From Acidobacteriota bacterium (GTDB lineage: Bacteria; Acidobacteriota; Terriglobia; Terriglobales; Acidobacteriaceae), in assembly GCA_021779695.1 (NCBI GenBank), contig JAJYAE010000249.1, forward strand, positions 1 to 6,589: a stretch of DNA of 6,589 nt, written 5' to 3'. The position numbers were made by a program, and so were the translations under genes. The notes under the pieces were generated by a model. It was not told the DNA's origin. It saw only the letters and a list, made by a program, of their open reading frames with translations, and searched no databases. Below are positions 1 through 5,672 of the stretch, piece by piece; positions within the stretch are counted from its first letter, which is position 1; each line of letters starts with the position of its first letter.

Positions 1-102
1 GCTCGTCTGCGCCCATGTCCCCGCCACCAGCAAACCCAGCATCAGCGCCGTCCCGGCCACCCTCCGTCCGCTTCCTGCAGCCATCATCCTCATCCCTCTC
101 AT
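1..102 (-). CDS. N-terminus of an exported protein (partial, runs off the left edge)
   Basis: Only the first 34 codons are present, read leftward from the ATG at 102-100. They form a textbook signal peptide. There is a basic start with Arg at residues 2, 5, 13 and 14, then a hydrophobic core TALMLGLLVAG (18-28), then T-W-A (29-31) followed by Q-T-S, so cleavage after Ala31 is likely. The start is chosen because AGGAG lies 7 bases upstream; the later Met codons at 4, 6 and 7 have no comparable site. The protein is therefore translocated, most likely by Sec. The paired Arg at 13-14 is not in a good Tat motif. What the mature protein does cannot be told, since it lies outside the window. It is divergent from gltX, with 963 bases between them. 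Confidence 0.8.
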   Translation of the reverse strand, partial: MRGMRMMAAGSGRRVAGTALMLGLLVAGTWAQTS

Positions 103-107
103 GCGGG

Positions 108-116
108 TACTCCTCT
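108..116 (-). promoter_or_regulatory. Ribosome binding site of the exported-protein gene
   Basis: The minus strand reads AGAGGAGTACCCGC and then ATG. The AGGAG core is 7 bases from the start codon and fixes which of the four clustered Met codons is used. Confidence 0.65.
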
Positions 117-158
117 CCCTTTGGGCGCGGCCCATCCCGGGCGCACGCCAGCCCTCGT

Positions 159-188
159 TTTGTAAGTCCCCGGCAGCACAGGTGTCAA
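159..188 (-). promoter_or_regulatory. Sigma-70-type promoter for the exported-protein gene
   Basis: On the minus strand a perfect -35 box TTGACA (183-188) is followed after 18 bases by TACAAA (159-164), which matches four of six -10 positions. Transcription would begin near 150, giving a leader of about 50 bases before the start codon at 102. An AT-rich tract lies just upstream (190-204). The -35 box is strong, but the -10 is imperfect and the spacer is one base longer than ideal. Confidence 0.45.
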
Positions 189-215
189 TAGGTAAATTAT
201 TTTTCCTGACTTGAC
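184..215. repeat. Imperfect inverted repeat over the -35 region
   Basis: GTCAA (184-188) is mirrored by TTGAC (211-215), and AGG (190-192) by CCT (205-207), around an AT-rich centre. The left arm overlaps the proposed -35 box of the exported-protein gene, so it could be an operator. The arms are short and chance remains possible. Confidence 0.25.
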
Positions 216-259
216 CCTTCGCCCCCCATCCATGACGTGCGCAGGGAGCGGCGCGGGCG

Positions 260-330
260 GGTGCCAGAGATGCGAACTGAGTTCCACCACGAACTTCGGT
301 TGCCCCGGGTGCCTCGGCGGGTGGCGCACC
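260..330. repeat. Intergenic repeat, copy A, ending in a TGCCCC-headed hairpin
   Basis: The 57 bases at 260-316 align with 508-565 with a single one-base gap. Shared blocks include GGTGCC at the start, TGAG, CCACGAA, GGTTGCCCC and GTGCCTCG at the end. The final part can fold: GGTGC (308-312) pairs with GCACC (326-330). It contains no convincing reading frame. It looks like a dispersed intergenic palindromic element that has diverged from its sister copy. Confidence 0.6.
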
Positions 331-367
331 TTAAGTTTTTACAATTTCAACCGGCACACAACTGAGG

Positions 368-406
368 GTGCCCCATCCTTCGCTTCTTTCTGGGCAGGTG
401 GCCCGG
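368..406. repeat. TGCCCC-headed hairpin repeat (degenerate copy)
   Basis: The 5' arm GGTGCCCCATCCTTCGC is followed by a T-rich loop. The 3' arm no longer mirrors the whole 5' arm: only TGCCCCA (369-375) can pair with TGGGCA (391-396), with one bulged C. A smaller alternative hairpin, GGGC (392-395) with GCCC (401-404), is also possible. The shared head and T-rich loop place it with the element at 446-479. Confidence 0.5.
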
Positions 407-445
407 TCATGCGCTGTGAAGTGTTGCACTGAAGGAGGAAAACTG

Positions 446-479
446 TGCCCCGTTCATCGCGTTCTTTGCGATGAGCGGG
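446..479. repeat. TGCCCC-headed hairpin repeat (best preserved copy)
   Basis: The 12-base arm CCCGTTCATCGC (449-460) pairs along its full length with GCGATGAGCGGG (468-479), with one G-T wobble (453 with 475), around the 7-base loop GTTCTTT. No T-run follows, so it is not a standard intrinsic terminator. It lies far from any stop codon, which also argues for a dispersed palindromic element. Confidence 0.7.
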
Positions 480-507
480 CGGTATCGTTACGATGGCGGG
501 TGGCCGG

Positions 508-581
508 GGTGCCGGGGGAGAAAAGTGAGATCCCTCCACGAATGATGGTTGCCCCAAGTGCCTCGCCTTCGGGCACCTGGG
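508..581. repeat. Intergenic repeat, copy B, ending in a strong hairpin
   Basis: This is the partner of the copy at 260-330. After the shared block ending in GTGCCTCG (565), it closes a clear hairpin: CCCA-A-GTGCC (553-562) pairs with GGCAC-C-TGGG (572-581), with a single A/C mismatch and a 9-base loop. The hairpin is better preserved than in copy A. There is no T-run behind it. Confidence 0.65.
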
Positions 582-885
582 ATAGCCTGAAGCCTCCCCG
601 ACACCGAAAAGCCGGAAGCGAGCAGCTGGAAGACGCCGTCAACCCCCTCGCGCCAAACTTTTTTCTAACTCACTGATTCCACTCGCAATTTTCCCGCCGC
701 CGTTTTGCAGTCTAATTCCCCTCAAACGCGCAGAATAGAACCATGACGCAATCCTCGCATCAACTCGATCGCTCTCCGGCCCAAAAAAATAAATACCCAC
801 CCCCCCTCCAATACTTTTTCCACAGAAAGCGTGCACTGTCCCGCTCGGTCAATTTCTTCCTATCTTCGCTTTTGCGATGAACTCC
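582..885. other. Non-coding stretch with no recognised feature
   Basis: No frame here has coding character, and no tRNA, terminator or repeat was recognised. It is richer in A and T than its surroundings, with runs such as the T-run at 659-664, the A-run at 783-789 and the C-run near 801-807. TCTAAT at 711-716 resembles a -10 box but has no good -35 partner. A promoter for gltX probably lies in this stretch or the next, but I cannot place it. Confidence 0.5.
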
Positions 886-889
886 GAGA

Positions 890-1005
890 CCTGTGCCGTT
901 GGCCTCAAGCACCCACCAGCCTCGCGAACGGCCGGTGCGTCTGAACAGACCAGCTCATCAGTCCGATGGTGACAGTGCGATAGGCGTCGCACGGGCGTAA
1001 GGCCG
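890..1005 (+). ncRNA. Possible structured RNA or structured gltX leader
   Basis: Several inverted repeats are packed together. CCTGTGC (890-896) can pair with GCACGGG (989-995), enclosing the rest. GCACC (909-913) can pair with GGTGC (934-938). GTCTG (939-943) pairs with CAGAC (946-950), and GTGCGA (975-980) pairs with TCGCAC (987-992); this last hairpin competes with the outer stem. No T-tract follows and no known RNA signature was recognised. A 6S-like RNA crossed my mind but the fold is not a long single hairpin. It could equally be the 5' leader of gltX, which starts 60 bases on. The strand is assumed. Confidence 0.2.
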
Positions 1006-1065
1006 CGTCAGCGCCACTCGCGCCGGCGTCGGCCCATCCAGGATTCGACTATCATCAAGGCTGCT

Positions 1066-2628
1066 ATGACAAGCGAAAGGGTACGAGTCCGGTTTGCCCC
1101 ATCGCCGACGGGAATGCTGCACGTGGGCAACGCGCGAACCGCGCTCTACAACTGGCTGTTTGCGCGCCGGGCGGGTGGCGACTTCCTGCTGCGCATCGAG
1201 GATACAGACGTCGAGCGCTCAGAGGCGCGCTACGAAAAGCAGCTCATTGAAGACCTGCTGTGGCTGGGTCTGGACTGGGATGAGGGACCGGGCACGGGGC
1301 GGCCCGGCGATCCGCTGGAAAACGAACGCGGCGGCTTTGGGCCATATCGCCAGTCGGAGCGGCAGCAGATCTACGCCGAGCTCACCGGGAAGCTTCTTGC
1401 GGAAGGCAAAGCATACCGCTGCTTCTGCACGCCGGAAGAGCTCATGTCCGAACATCAGCAGGCGGTGCGGGAACACAAACCGCAGATCTATTCGGGCCGC
1501 TGTCGCAATTTGAGCGCAGCGGAAGCGGAAGAGCGCATGGCAGCGGGGTTGCCGTTTGCCGTGCGGCTGAAGATTGGCCCGGAGCCGCTGGGCTTTCATG
1601 ACATCGTGCGCGGGCCGGTCGAGTTCGCCGCCGAGACGGTGAGTGATCCAGTCCTGGTCCGGTCAGGAGTTCGATCTGGTGTTCCGTCTCACCAGCAGGG
1701 CGCGCCCGGCATGCCGGTCTATAACTACGTGGTGACGATTGACGATGCGCTGATGCAGATCACCCACGTAATTCGCGGCGACGACCACATTTCAAACACG
1801 CCGAAGCAGGTGGCGATCTACAAAGCATTTGGCTGGCCTGTGCCGGAGTTCGCGCATCTGTCGACCATTCTTGGTGCGGATCGCGAACGGCTGTCGAAGC
1901 GGCACGGCGCCACCTCGGTCGCGAGCTTCCGCGAGATGGGCTATCTGCCTGAGGCGCTGGTGAACTATCTGGCGCTGCTGGGCTGGGGCGCGGAGGACGG
2001 AAAGACTGAGACCTTCACGCTCGAGGAGCTGACCCGCGCTTTCAAGCTGGAGCGCGTGACACCGTCGCCGGCTGTGTTCGACTTTGACAAGCTCAACTGG
2101 CTGAACCGGCACTCCATCAAGATCGCGTCTGCGAGTCGTCTGGTGGACCTGGTGTGGGCATCGTTTGGCGAGCGGCTGCCCGCACGCGAAGCCGCGAGCG
2201 AAGCCGTGGTGGCCTGGATGGCGCAGCTGGTGGAGCTGTTTGCGCCTTCCGTGGACAAGCTGGACGAGCTGGCTCCGAAGGCTGCGTTCGTCTTTGGATT
2301 CGATCCCGATGCAGCCCGGATGCTGCCCGAAAACCAGGAAGTGCTAGCGGCCGACTCTGCGCGAATTGTGCTGGCAGAGCTGGCCGACCGGGCACGCGCC
2401 AACAGCGCGAACGTTACGCCGCAGGTCTTCAAGACCTGGATGAATGAGATCAAGGCAGCAGCCGCTGTGAAAGGCAAGGAACTCTTCCATCCGGTGCGCA
2501 TTGCTCTGACAGGAATGCACTCCGGGCCGGAGTTCGACAAGCTCGTGCCGCTCATCGAAGAAGGCGCAGAGCTCGGGCTGGGCATTCCCTGCGTGCAGCA
2601 GCGCGTGGAACGCTTCGTGGGAGTGTGA
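1066..2628 (+). CDS. gltX: Glutamyl-tRNA synthetase (glutamate-tRNA ligase)
   Basis: This cytoplasmic class I synthetase charges tRNA(Glu) with glutamate using ATP. The Rossmann catalytic domain opens with FAPSPTGMLHVGNART (residues 10-25), holding the HIGH-type motif as HVGN (19-22). THVIRGDDHISNTPKQ lies at 233-248, and the KMSKS-type loop reads ERLSKRHGA (274-282). The C-terminal half is the helical anticodon-binding part, ending with the family block KGKELFHPVRIALTG (469-483). At 520 residues it is longer than the usual 460-500, because of extra residues at about 75-90 and 201-216. The zinc-site region keeps Cys119, Cys121 and Cys146, but the usual final Cys/His position is Asn148. The start ATG has AAGG 5 bases upstream. 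The downstream gene begins at its stop codon. Whether it also charges tRNA(Gln) cannot be judged from sequence alone. Confidence 0.97.
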   Translation: MTSERVRVRFAPSPTGMLHVGNARTALYNWLFARRAGGDFLLRIEDTDVERSEARYEKQLIEDLLWLGLDWDEGPGTGRPGDPLENERGGFGPYRQSERQQIYAELTGKLLAEGKAYRCFCTPEELMSEHQQAVREHKPQIYSGRCRNLSAAEAEERMAAGLPFAVRLKIGPEPLGFHDIVRGPVEFAAETVSDPVLVRSGVRSGVPSHQQGAPGMPVYNYVVTIDDALMQITHVIRGDDHISNTPKQVAIYKAFGWPVPEFAHLSTILGADRERLSKRHGATSVASFREMGYLPEALVNYLALLGWGAEDGKTETFTLEELTRAFKLERVTPSPAVFDFDKLNWLNRHSIKIASASRLVDLVWASFGERLPAREAASEAVVAWMAQLVELFAPSVDKLDELAPKAAFVFGFDPDAARMLPENQEVLAADSARIVLAELADRARANSANVTPQVFKTWMNEIKAAAAVKGKELFHPVRIALTGMHSGPEFDKLVPLIEEGAELGLGIPCVQQRVERFVGV

Positions 2629-2630
2629 GC

Positions 2631-3215
2631 GTGGCGACGGCGGTCCTTCACTTCCCTTTTCCCCACAGTTGGCAGGCAGACGTGCTGGCGGCGCGTCCTG
2701 CGATTCTTCCGGCGCGTCACTTTGTGTATCCCCGCGAGGCAGAAGAGGTGGAGCGCGGTGCGCTGGAGGTCATGGTGCGGCCGGGCGACGGCGCGCAGCC
2801 GTTTCTGGCAACCTGCGCGCTGGGCTTTCGCGATCCGGCGGCGCCGACGGGGCTGTGGTCCACTCCGAACCCGGATGAGCTGTGCGCCATCTCCGGCGGA
2901 TACGCGTACATGATTGACACGCGCGCGCCCGAACGATTCACGATGATCTCCTACCGGCCTGTGCTGCAGGTGCTCAGCGCCGCGGCACAGGGGCTGATGC
3001 TCTTCGTCGGGCATCACGCGATTCTGGCCTGGGGCACGCAGGGGCAGGCGTGGGAGTCCGCGAAGCTCTCCGACGAGGGCATCACGATTCGCGGCTTCGC
3101 AAACGGCCAGTTGCACGGGCTGGGCTGGGAGATGGTCGCTGACCGGGAGACGCCATTCACGCTGGATTTGCGGACAGGGCGACAGGCTGCGGGAACTGCC
3201 GGAACGCTGCCCTAG
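2631..3215 (+). CDS. Unrecognised protein coupled to gltX
   Basis: I do not recognise this family. The most likely start is GTG 2631, because GGGAG (2619-2623, inside the end of gltX) lies 7 bases before it. An in-frame GTG at 2625, overlapping the gltX stop as GTGTGA, is the alternative and would give 196 residues rather than 194. Numbering from 2625, there is no signal peptide and no convincing membrane helix. Visible features are the segment CALGFRDPAAPTGLW (64-78), PNPDELCAISGGYAYMIDT (81-99) and a hydrophobic strand region at 113-136. The composition suggests a compact, mostly beta, cytoplasmic protein; one could imagine a repeat-type sensor or scaffold fold, but nothing proves it. Base composition matches gltX, and the tight spacing implies one transcript with translational coupling. 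It ends tail to tail with the glycosyltransferase gene. Confidence 0.8.
   Translation: MATAVLHFPFPHSWQADVLAARPAILPARHFVYPREAEEVERGALEVMVRPGDGAQPFLATCALGFRDPAAPTGLWSTPNPDELCAISGGYAYMIDTRAPERFTMISYRPVLQVLSAAAQGLMLFVGHHAILAWGTQGQAWESAKLSDEGITIRGFANGQLHGLGWEMVADRETPFTLDLRTGRQAAGTAGTLP
3212..3215. other. Shared CTAG: stop codons of two convergent genes
   Basis: TAG at 3213-3215 ends the plus-strand gene, and the reverse complement of CTA at 3212-3214 ends the minus-strand glycosyltransferase. The two coding regions therefore overlap by four bases, with no intergenic space and no visible terminator between them. Confidence 0.9.
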
Positions 3216-4408
3216 GGCCTGATCACACTACCAGGGCGGCAAAGAAGCGACTCGTATCCCGCATAGACGCCTTCAAAGACGGCATCCCAGCTCATGGTGA
3301 GGGCGTAGGCGCGGGCGGCGGCGCACATCGACGCGTGGCGTTCGGGGTCGGCCAGAATCTCAAGGATTGCGTGAGCGAAGTTCTGGTCGTCCACAACCCT
3401 GCCGGTCTCGCCATCTCGCACAATCGACTTCGGGCCTCCATCGGGCGTGACGATGGCGGGCACACCGGAAGCGAGCGCCTCGAGAACGACGTTGCCAAAG
3501 GTGTCCGTATGCGAGGGGAAGACGAAGACGTCCATCGACGCGTAGGCGGCGGCCAGCTCTTCTCCGTGCAGGACGCCGGTGAACTCCGCTCGATGTAGCC
3601 GTTCGCGCAGCCATGATTGTTCAGCGCCATGGCCGACGACGAGGAAGCGGAAATTCTTCTGGCTTTGGTCGAGTTCGTGCTGGATCTGCGCCAGGAGCGC
3701 AACGTTCTTCTCTACGGAAAGCCGGCCAACAAAACCGAGCACGATTGCGCGGTCAGCTGGGTCGCGGCGGCGATTCGCAGGATGGAAAAGCGCGGCATCC
3801 ACGCCGCGGGGCATCAGGTGGCAGGGGCGGTCGGTGAGACGGATCAGGGTCTGACACAGTTCCGGATTGGGTGCGAAGAGCACCTGCGCGGCAGAGTAAA
3901 AACCGGCGGCGGCGGTCATCGTGATGTCTTCGATCGTCTCGCCCGCAGCGGATGACTCGCGCGGCGGCAGCAGGCGCAGGAACCAGGAAGAGCGGCGCGC
4001 CGCGTACTCATGGACGTTGGTGTGCCAGCTTGCGGCAAGCGGCAGGCCCATCACGTTGGCAAGGCCGGCGCCGAGCAGGCCCACCTCGCTGGGGCCGGTG
4101 ATGTGGATCAGATCGGGCTGGAAGCGCTCGATGACTTCATCGATGAGCGGCATGTGGCGGCCGAAGGCGGGATCGAAGCTCAGGTCTTTTTCGAGAGGAA
4201 ACGAGAGCGGGCCGCGGGGCAGTTCAAGCGTCCAGACGTTGTCCTCCTGCTGGAAGTGCAAAGCGCGGCTTCCCGCTCGGACGCAGAGAAAGGGCAGATT
4301 GTGGCGGCGCGCATATGCCTCAAAGTGACGGCTGGTGTGGGCGACGCCGTTGACCTCGTGAAACGAGTCAGGGAAGTACGCGACGCGCGGCATTCGTGGT
4401 GTTTCCAT
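3212..4408 (-). CDS. GT4-family glycosyltransferase
   Basis: This is a GT-B fold, retaining, nucleotide-sugar-dependent glycosyltransferase of 398 residues, with no signal peptide or membrane helix. The N-terminal acceptor domain begins YFPDSFHEVNGVAHTSR (11-27), the glycine-containing loop typical of the MgtA/PimB-like mannosyltransferase branch. FQPDLIHITGPSEVGLLG follows at 96-113, and SWHTNVHEYA lies at 128-137. The C-terminal donor domain has GFVGRLSVEKN (225-235, Arg229 and Lys234 expected to bind the donor phosphates), VVGHG (257-261) and SHTDTFGNVVLEALASG (299-315). There the E-x7-E pair of GT4 enzymes appears as Asp302 and Glu310. The start at 4408 has only a weak site (GAG, 5 bases away); the Met at codon 6 is possible. 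It lies 43 bases after the PHP gene, probably in one transcript. Mannose is a guess for the donor, by family resemblance only. Confidence 0.88.
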   Translation of the reverse strand: METPRMPRVAYFPDSFHEVNGVAHTSRHFEAYARRHNLPFLCVRAGSRALHFQQEDNVWTLELPRGPLSFPLEKDLSFDPAFGRHMPLIDEVIERFQPDLIHITGPSEVGLLGAGLANVMGLPLAASWHTNVHEYAARRSSWFLRLLPPRESSAAGETIEDITMTAAAGFYSAAQVLFAPNPELCQTLIRLTDRPCHLMPRGVDAALFHPANRRRDPADRAIVLGFVGRLSVEKNVALLAQIQHELDQSQKNFRFLVVGHGAEQSWLRERLHRAEFTGVLHGEELAAAYASMDVFVFPSHTDTFGNVVLEALASGVPAIVTPDGGPKSIVRDGETGRVVDDQNFAHAILEILADPERHASMCAAARAYALTMSWDAVFEGVYAGYESLLCRPGSVIRP

Positions 4409-4451
4409 CCCCGCTCAGGCTGCCGGCAACATGATGCTCCGGCTCGCTGCC

Positions 4452-5612
4452 TTATCCCTCAGTTTCGCCCAGTGCCAGGCGCAACTGCTGGGAGTCGCTC
4501 CATGCCATGCGGAGACCGTCGAAAACCGGTCCCGCACCCAGGAGCTGCACCATGCCAATGGTCCAGGCGATGCCAAGCGGCGCACGCCCCTTTGGCCAGA
4601 GCTCGCTCAGAGGGCGAACGACTCCGCGGGCATCGGGATGATAGGCGCGCTCGTCCCACGTGCGTGACCCCTGCGGAAAATCCGGGTAGCTGCGAATCGC
4701 ATCGAGCGTGGAACGCAGAAGACGATGCTTCCACGGCTCCGCGTACTGGGGCATGAAGAGCACCCTGCTCTTCTTCTCCCGGCGGATCTCGTGAACAAAC
4801 TCAGTGAACGTGGCAGCGTTGGTCAGATTGATGTTGGCGTTCGGCTCCACGCCGTGGCGGTCGCCGCCGGAGACGAGCAGCATGTTCCAGCTTTCGGCCA
4901 GCTTGCGAACCGTGCGGTTCTCGTCCCAGGGACGCAGTCCGTTCAGCTCCAGCGCGTGCAGCCAGGCGCCGTTCTTCTGGAGAAACTCGTTCACCAGAAA
5001 CTGATGCTTCTCCTGGCCGACCAGGTAGAGGTCCCACATCGGGTGGTTGAAGACCACCAGCACGTTGGGCTCGTTGTGCAGCGCCACCAGGATTTCCGTG
5101 AGTCGCGCATCGCTGGGATGGGCAGTAAAGGCTTCCAGTTCCGTCATCCATTGCGTGGCGCGGGCGCTGGGCAGGTTATGCACGCCCAGATGAAAGGCCT
5201 GCACGCCGCCATAGGGAGCCGTCCACTCCACTGAAACCGGAATCTGCCGCGCGCTCGGAACGGTGCGCAACAGCATGGGCGCTTGAATGTTGTCGTGATC
5301 TGAAATGGAAACCATGGGCGCCACATCGAGCGATTCAATCTGGCGGCTTTCGAGGTCGAAGGCCAGCTTGGGCGTCATCGGCGGAGTCCAGTAGCTGGCC
5401 GCATAGTTGATGCGCACGCCGTGCTGCTGCTCTGACCTGCGTTCCAGCCGTGCCAGCAGCGGACGAATCATCGGGTACTGGTTGCCGAGATTGGCCAGAA
5501 AATCCAGCGTCTCTCGGGACTGATTGGTGTGGCTGTGCAACGATACGCCTGTGCGGAATCCCTTCGCGGCGTTCTGGTCGCGCCACAGGTACGAGATGGT
5601 CGAGTTGGCCAT
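4452..5612 (-). CDS. PHP-superfamily metal-dependent hydrolase
   Basis: This is a soluble protein of 386 residues with the ordered metal-binding motifs of the PHP phosphoesterase fold. They are SLHSHT (24-29, His26 and His28), SISDHDN (102-108, Asp105 and His106), Glu129 in SVEW, HLGVH (141-145), FNHP (188-191, His190) and GGDRHG (249-254, Asp251 and His253). This set normally binds two or three metal ions and cleaves phosphoester bonds. The last 100 residues go beyond the core; they include a hydrophobic stretch at 346-364 and no motif known to me. The start has AGGGGAG about 6 bases upstream. The glycosyltransferase gene follows after 43 bases, so the pair probably acts on one sugar-phosphate or glycan pathway. 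The gene is not one of the named PHP enzymes (HisK, polymerase exonuclease, CpsB), judging by its size and spacing. Confidence 0.85.
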   Translation of the reverse strand: MANSTISYLWRDQNAAKGFRTGVSLHSHTNQSRETLDFLANLGNQYPMIRPLLARLERRSEQQHGVRINYAASYWTPPMTPKLAFDLESRQIESLDVAPMVSISDHDNIQAPMLLRTVPSARQIPVSVEWTAPYGGVQAFHLGVHNLPSARATQWMTELEAFTAHPSDARLTEILVALHNEPNVLVVFNHPMWDLYLVGQEKHQFLVNEFLQKNGAWLHALELNGLRPWDENRTVRKLAESWNMLLVSGGDRHGVEPNANINLTNAATFTEFVHEIRREKKSRVLFMPQYAEPWKHRLLRSTLDAIRSYPDFPQGSRTWDERAYHPDARGVVRPLSELWPKGRAPLGIAWTIGMVQLLGAGPVFDGLRMAWSDSQQLRLALGETEG

Positions 5613-5615
5613 GTC

Positions 5616-5625
5616 CGCTCCCCTT
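5616..5625 (-). promoter_or_regulatory. Ribosome binding site of the PHP gene
   Basis: The minus strand reads AAAGGGGAGCGGAC directly before the ATG at 5612-5610. The purine-rich GGGGAG is well placed and supports this start. Confidence 0.6.
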
Positions 5626-5627
5626 TG

Positions 5628-5672
5628 TTCGGCATTCGCTGGTTCGGCTTTCGCTGCTTCCGCTTTCGCTAG
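5628..5672. repeat. Three-unit 15-bp tandem repeat
   Basis: On the plus strand the units read TTCGGCATTCGCTGG, TTCGGCTTTCGCTGC and TTCCGCTTTCGCTAG, so ten to eleven positions are constant and the period is exact. It sits 16 bases upstream of the PHP start codon, within its leader. Variation in unit number between strains could change spacing or leader structure. No function can be assigned. Confidence 0.7.

Noticed and set aside
432..474. AAGGAGG followed by GTG, looking like a gene start
   Set aside because: The frame stops after nine codons inside the hairpin repeat.
446..479. Intrinsic terminator
   Set aside because: No T-run follows on either side, and no gene ends nearby.
260..581. CRISPR array
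   Set aside because: The copies differ in sequence, their spacing is uneven (68, 77 and 104 bases), they are hairpins rather than identical direct repeats, and no cas gene is present.
368..676. 102-codon open frame in the upstream intergenic region
   Set aside because: It runs through three hairpin repeats, has no ribosome site at its start and shows no coding character.
890..1005. 6S RNA, tRNA, SRP RNA or RNase P RNA
   Set aside because: The signature sequences of SRP RNA, RNase P RNA and tRNA are absent, and the inverted repeats do not form the single long hairpin of 6S RNA. Kept only as a low-confidence structured segment.
1965..3116. 383-codon open frame on the minus strand, opposite gltX and its neighbour
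   Set aside because: It is antisense to a certain gene, rich in Arg, Ala and Ser with no domain, and spans two genes. It is a by-product of GC-rich codon use.
4010..4756. 248-codon open frame on the plus strand
   Set aside because: It lies opposite the glycosyltransferase and PHP genes, whose motifs are unmistakable, and its own composition is not protein-like.
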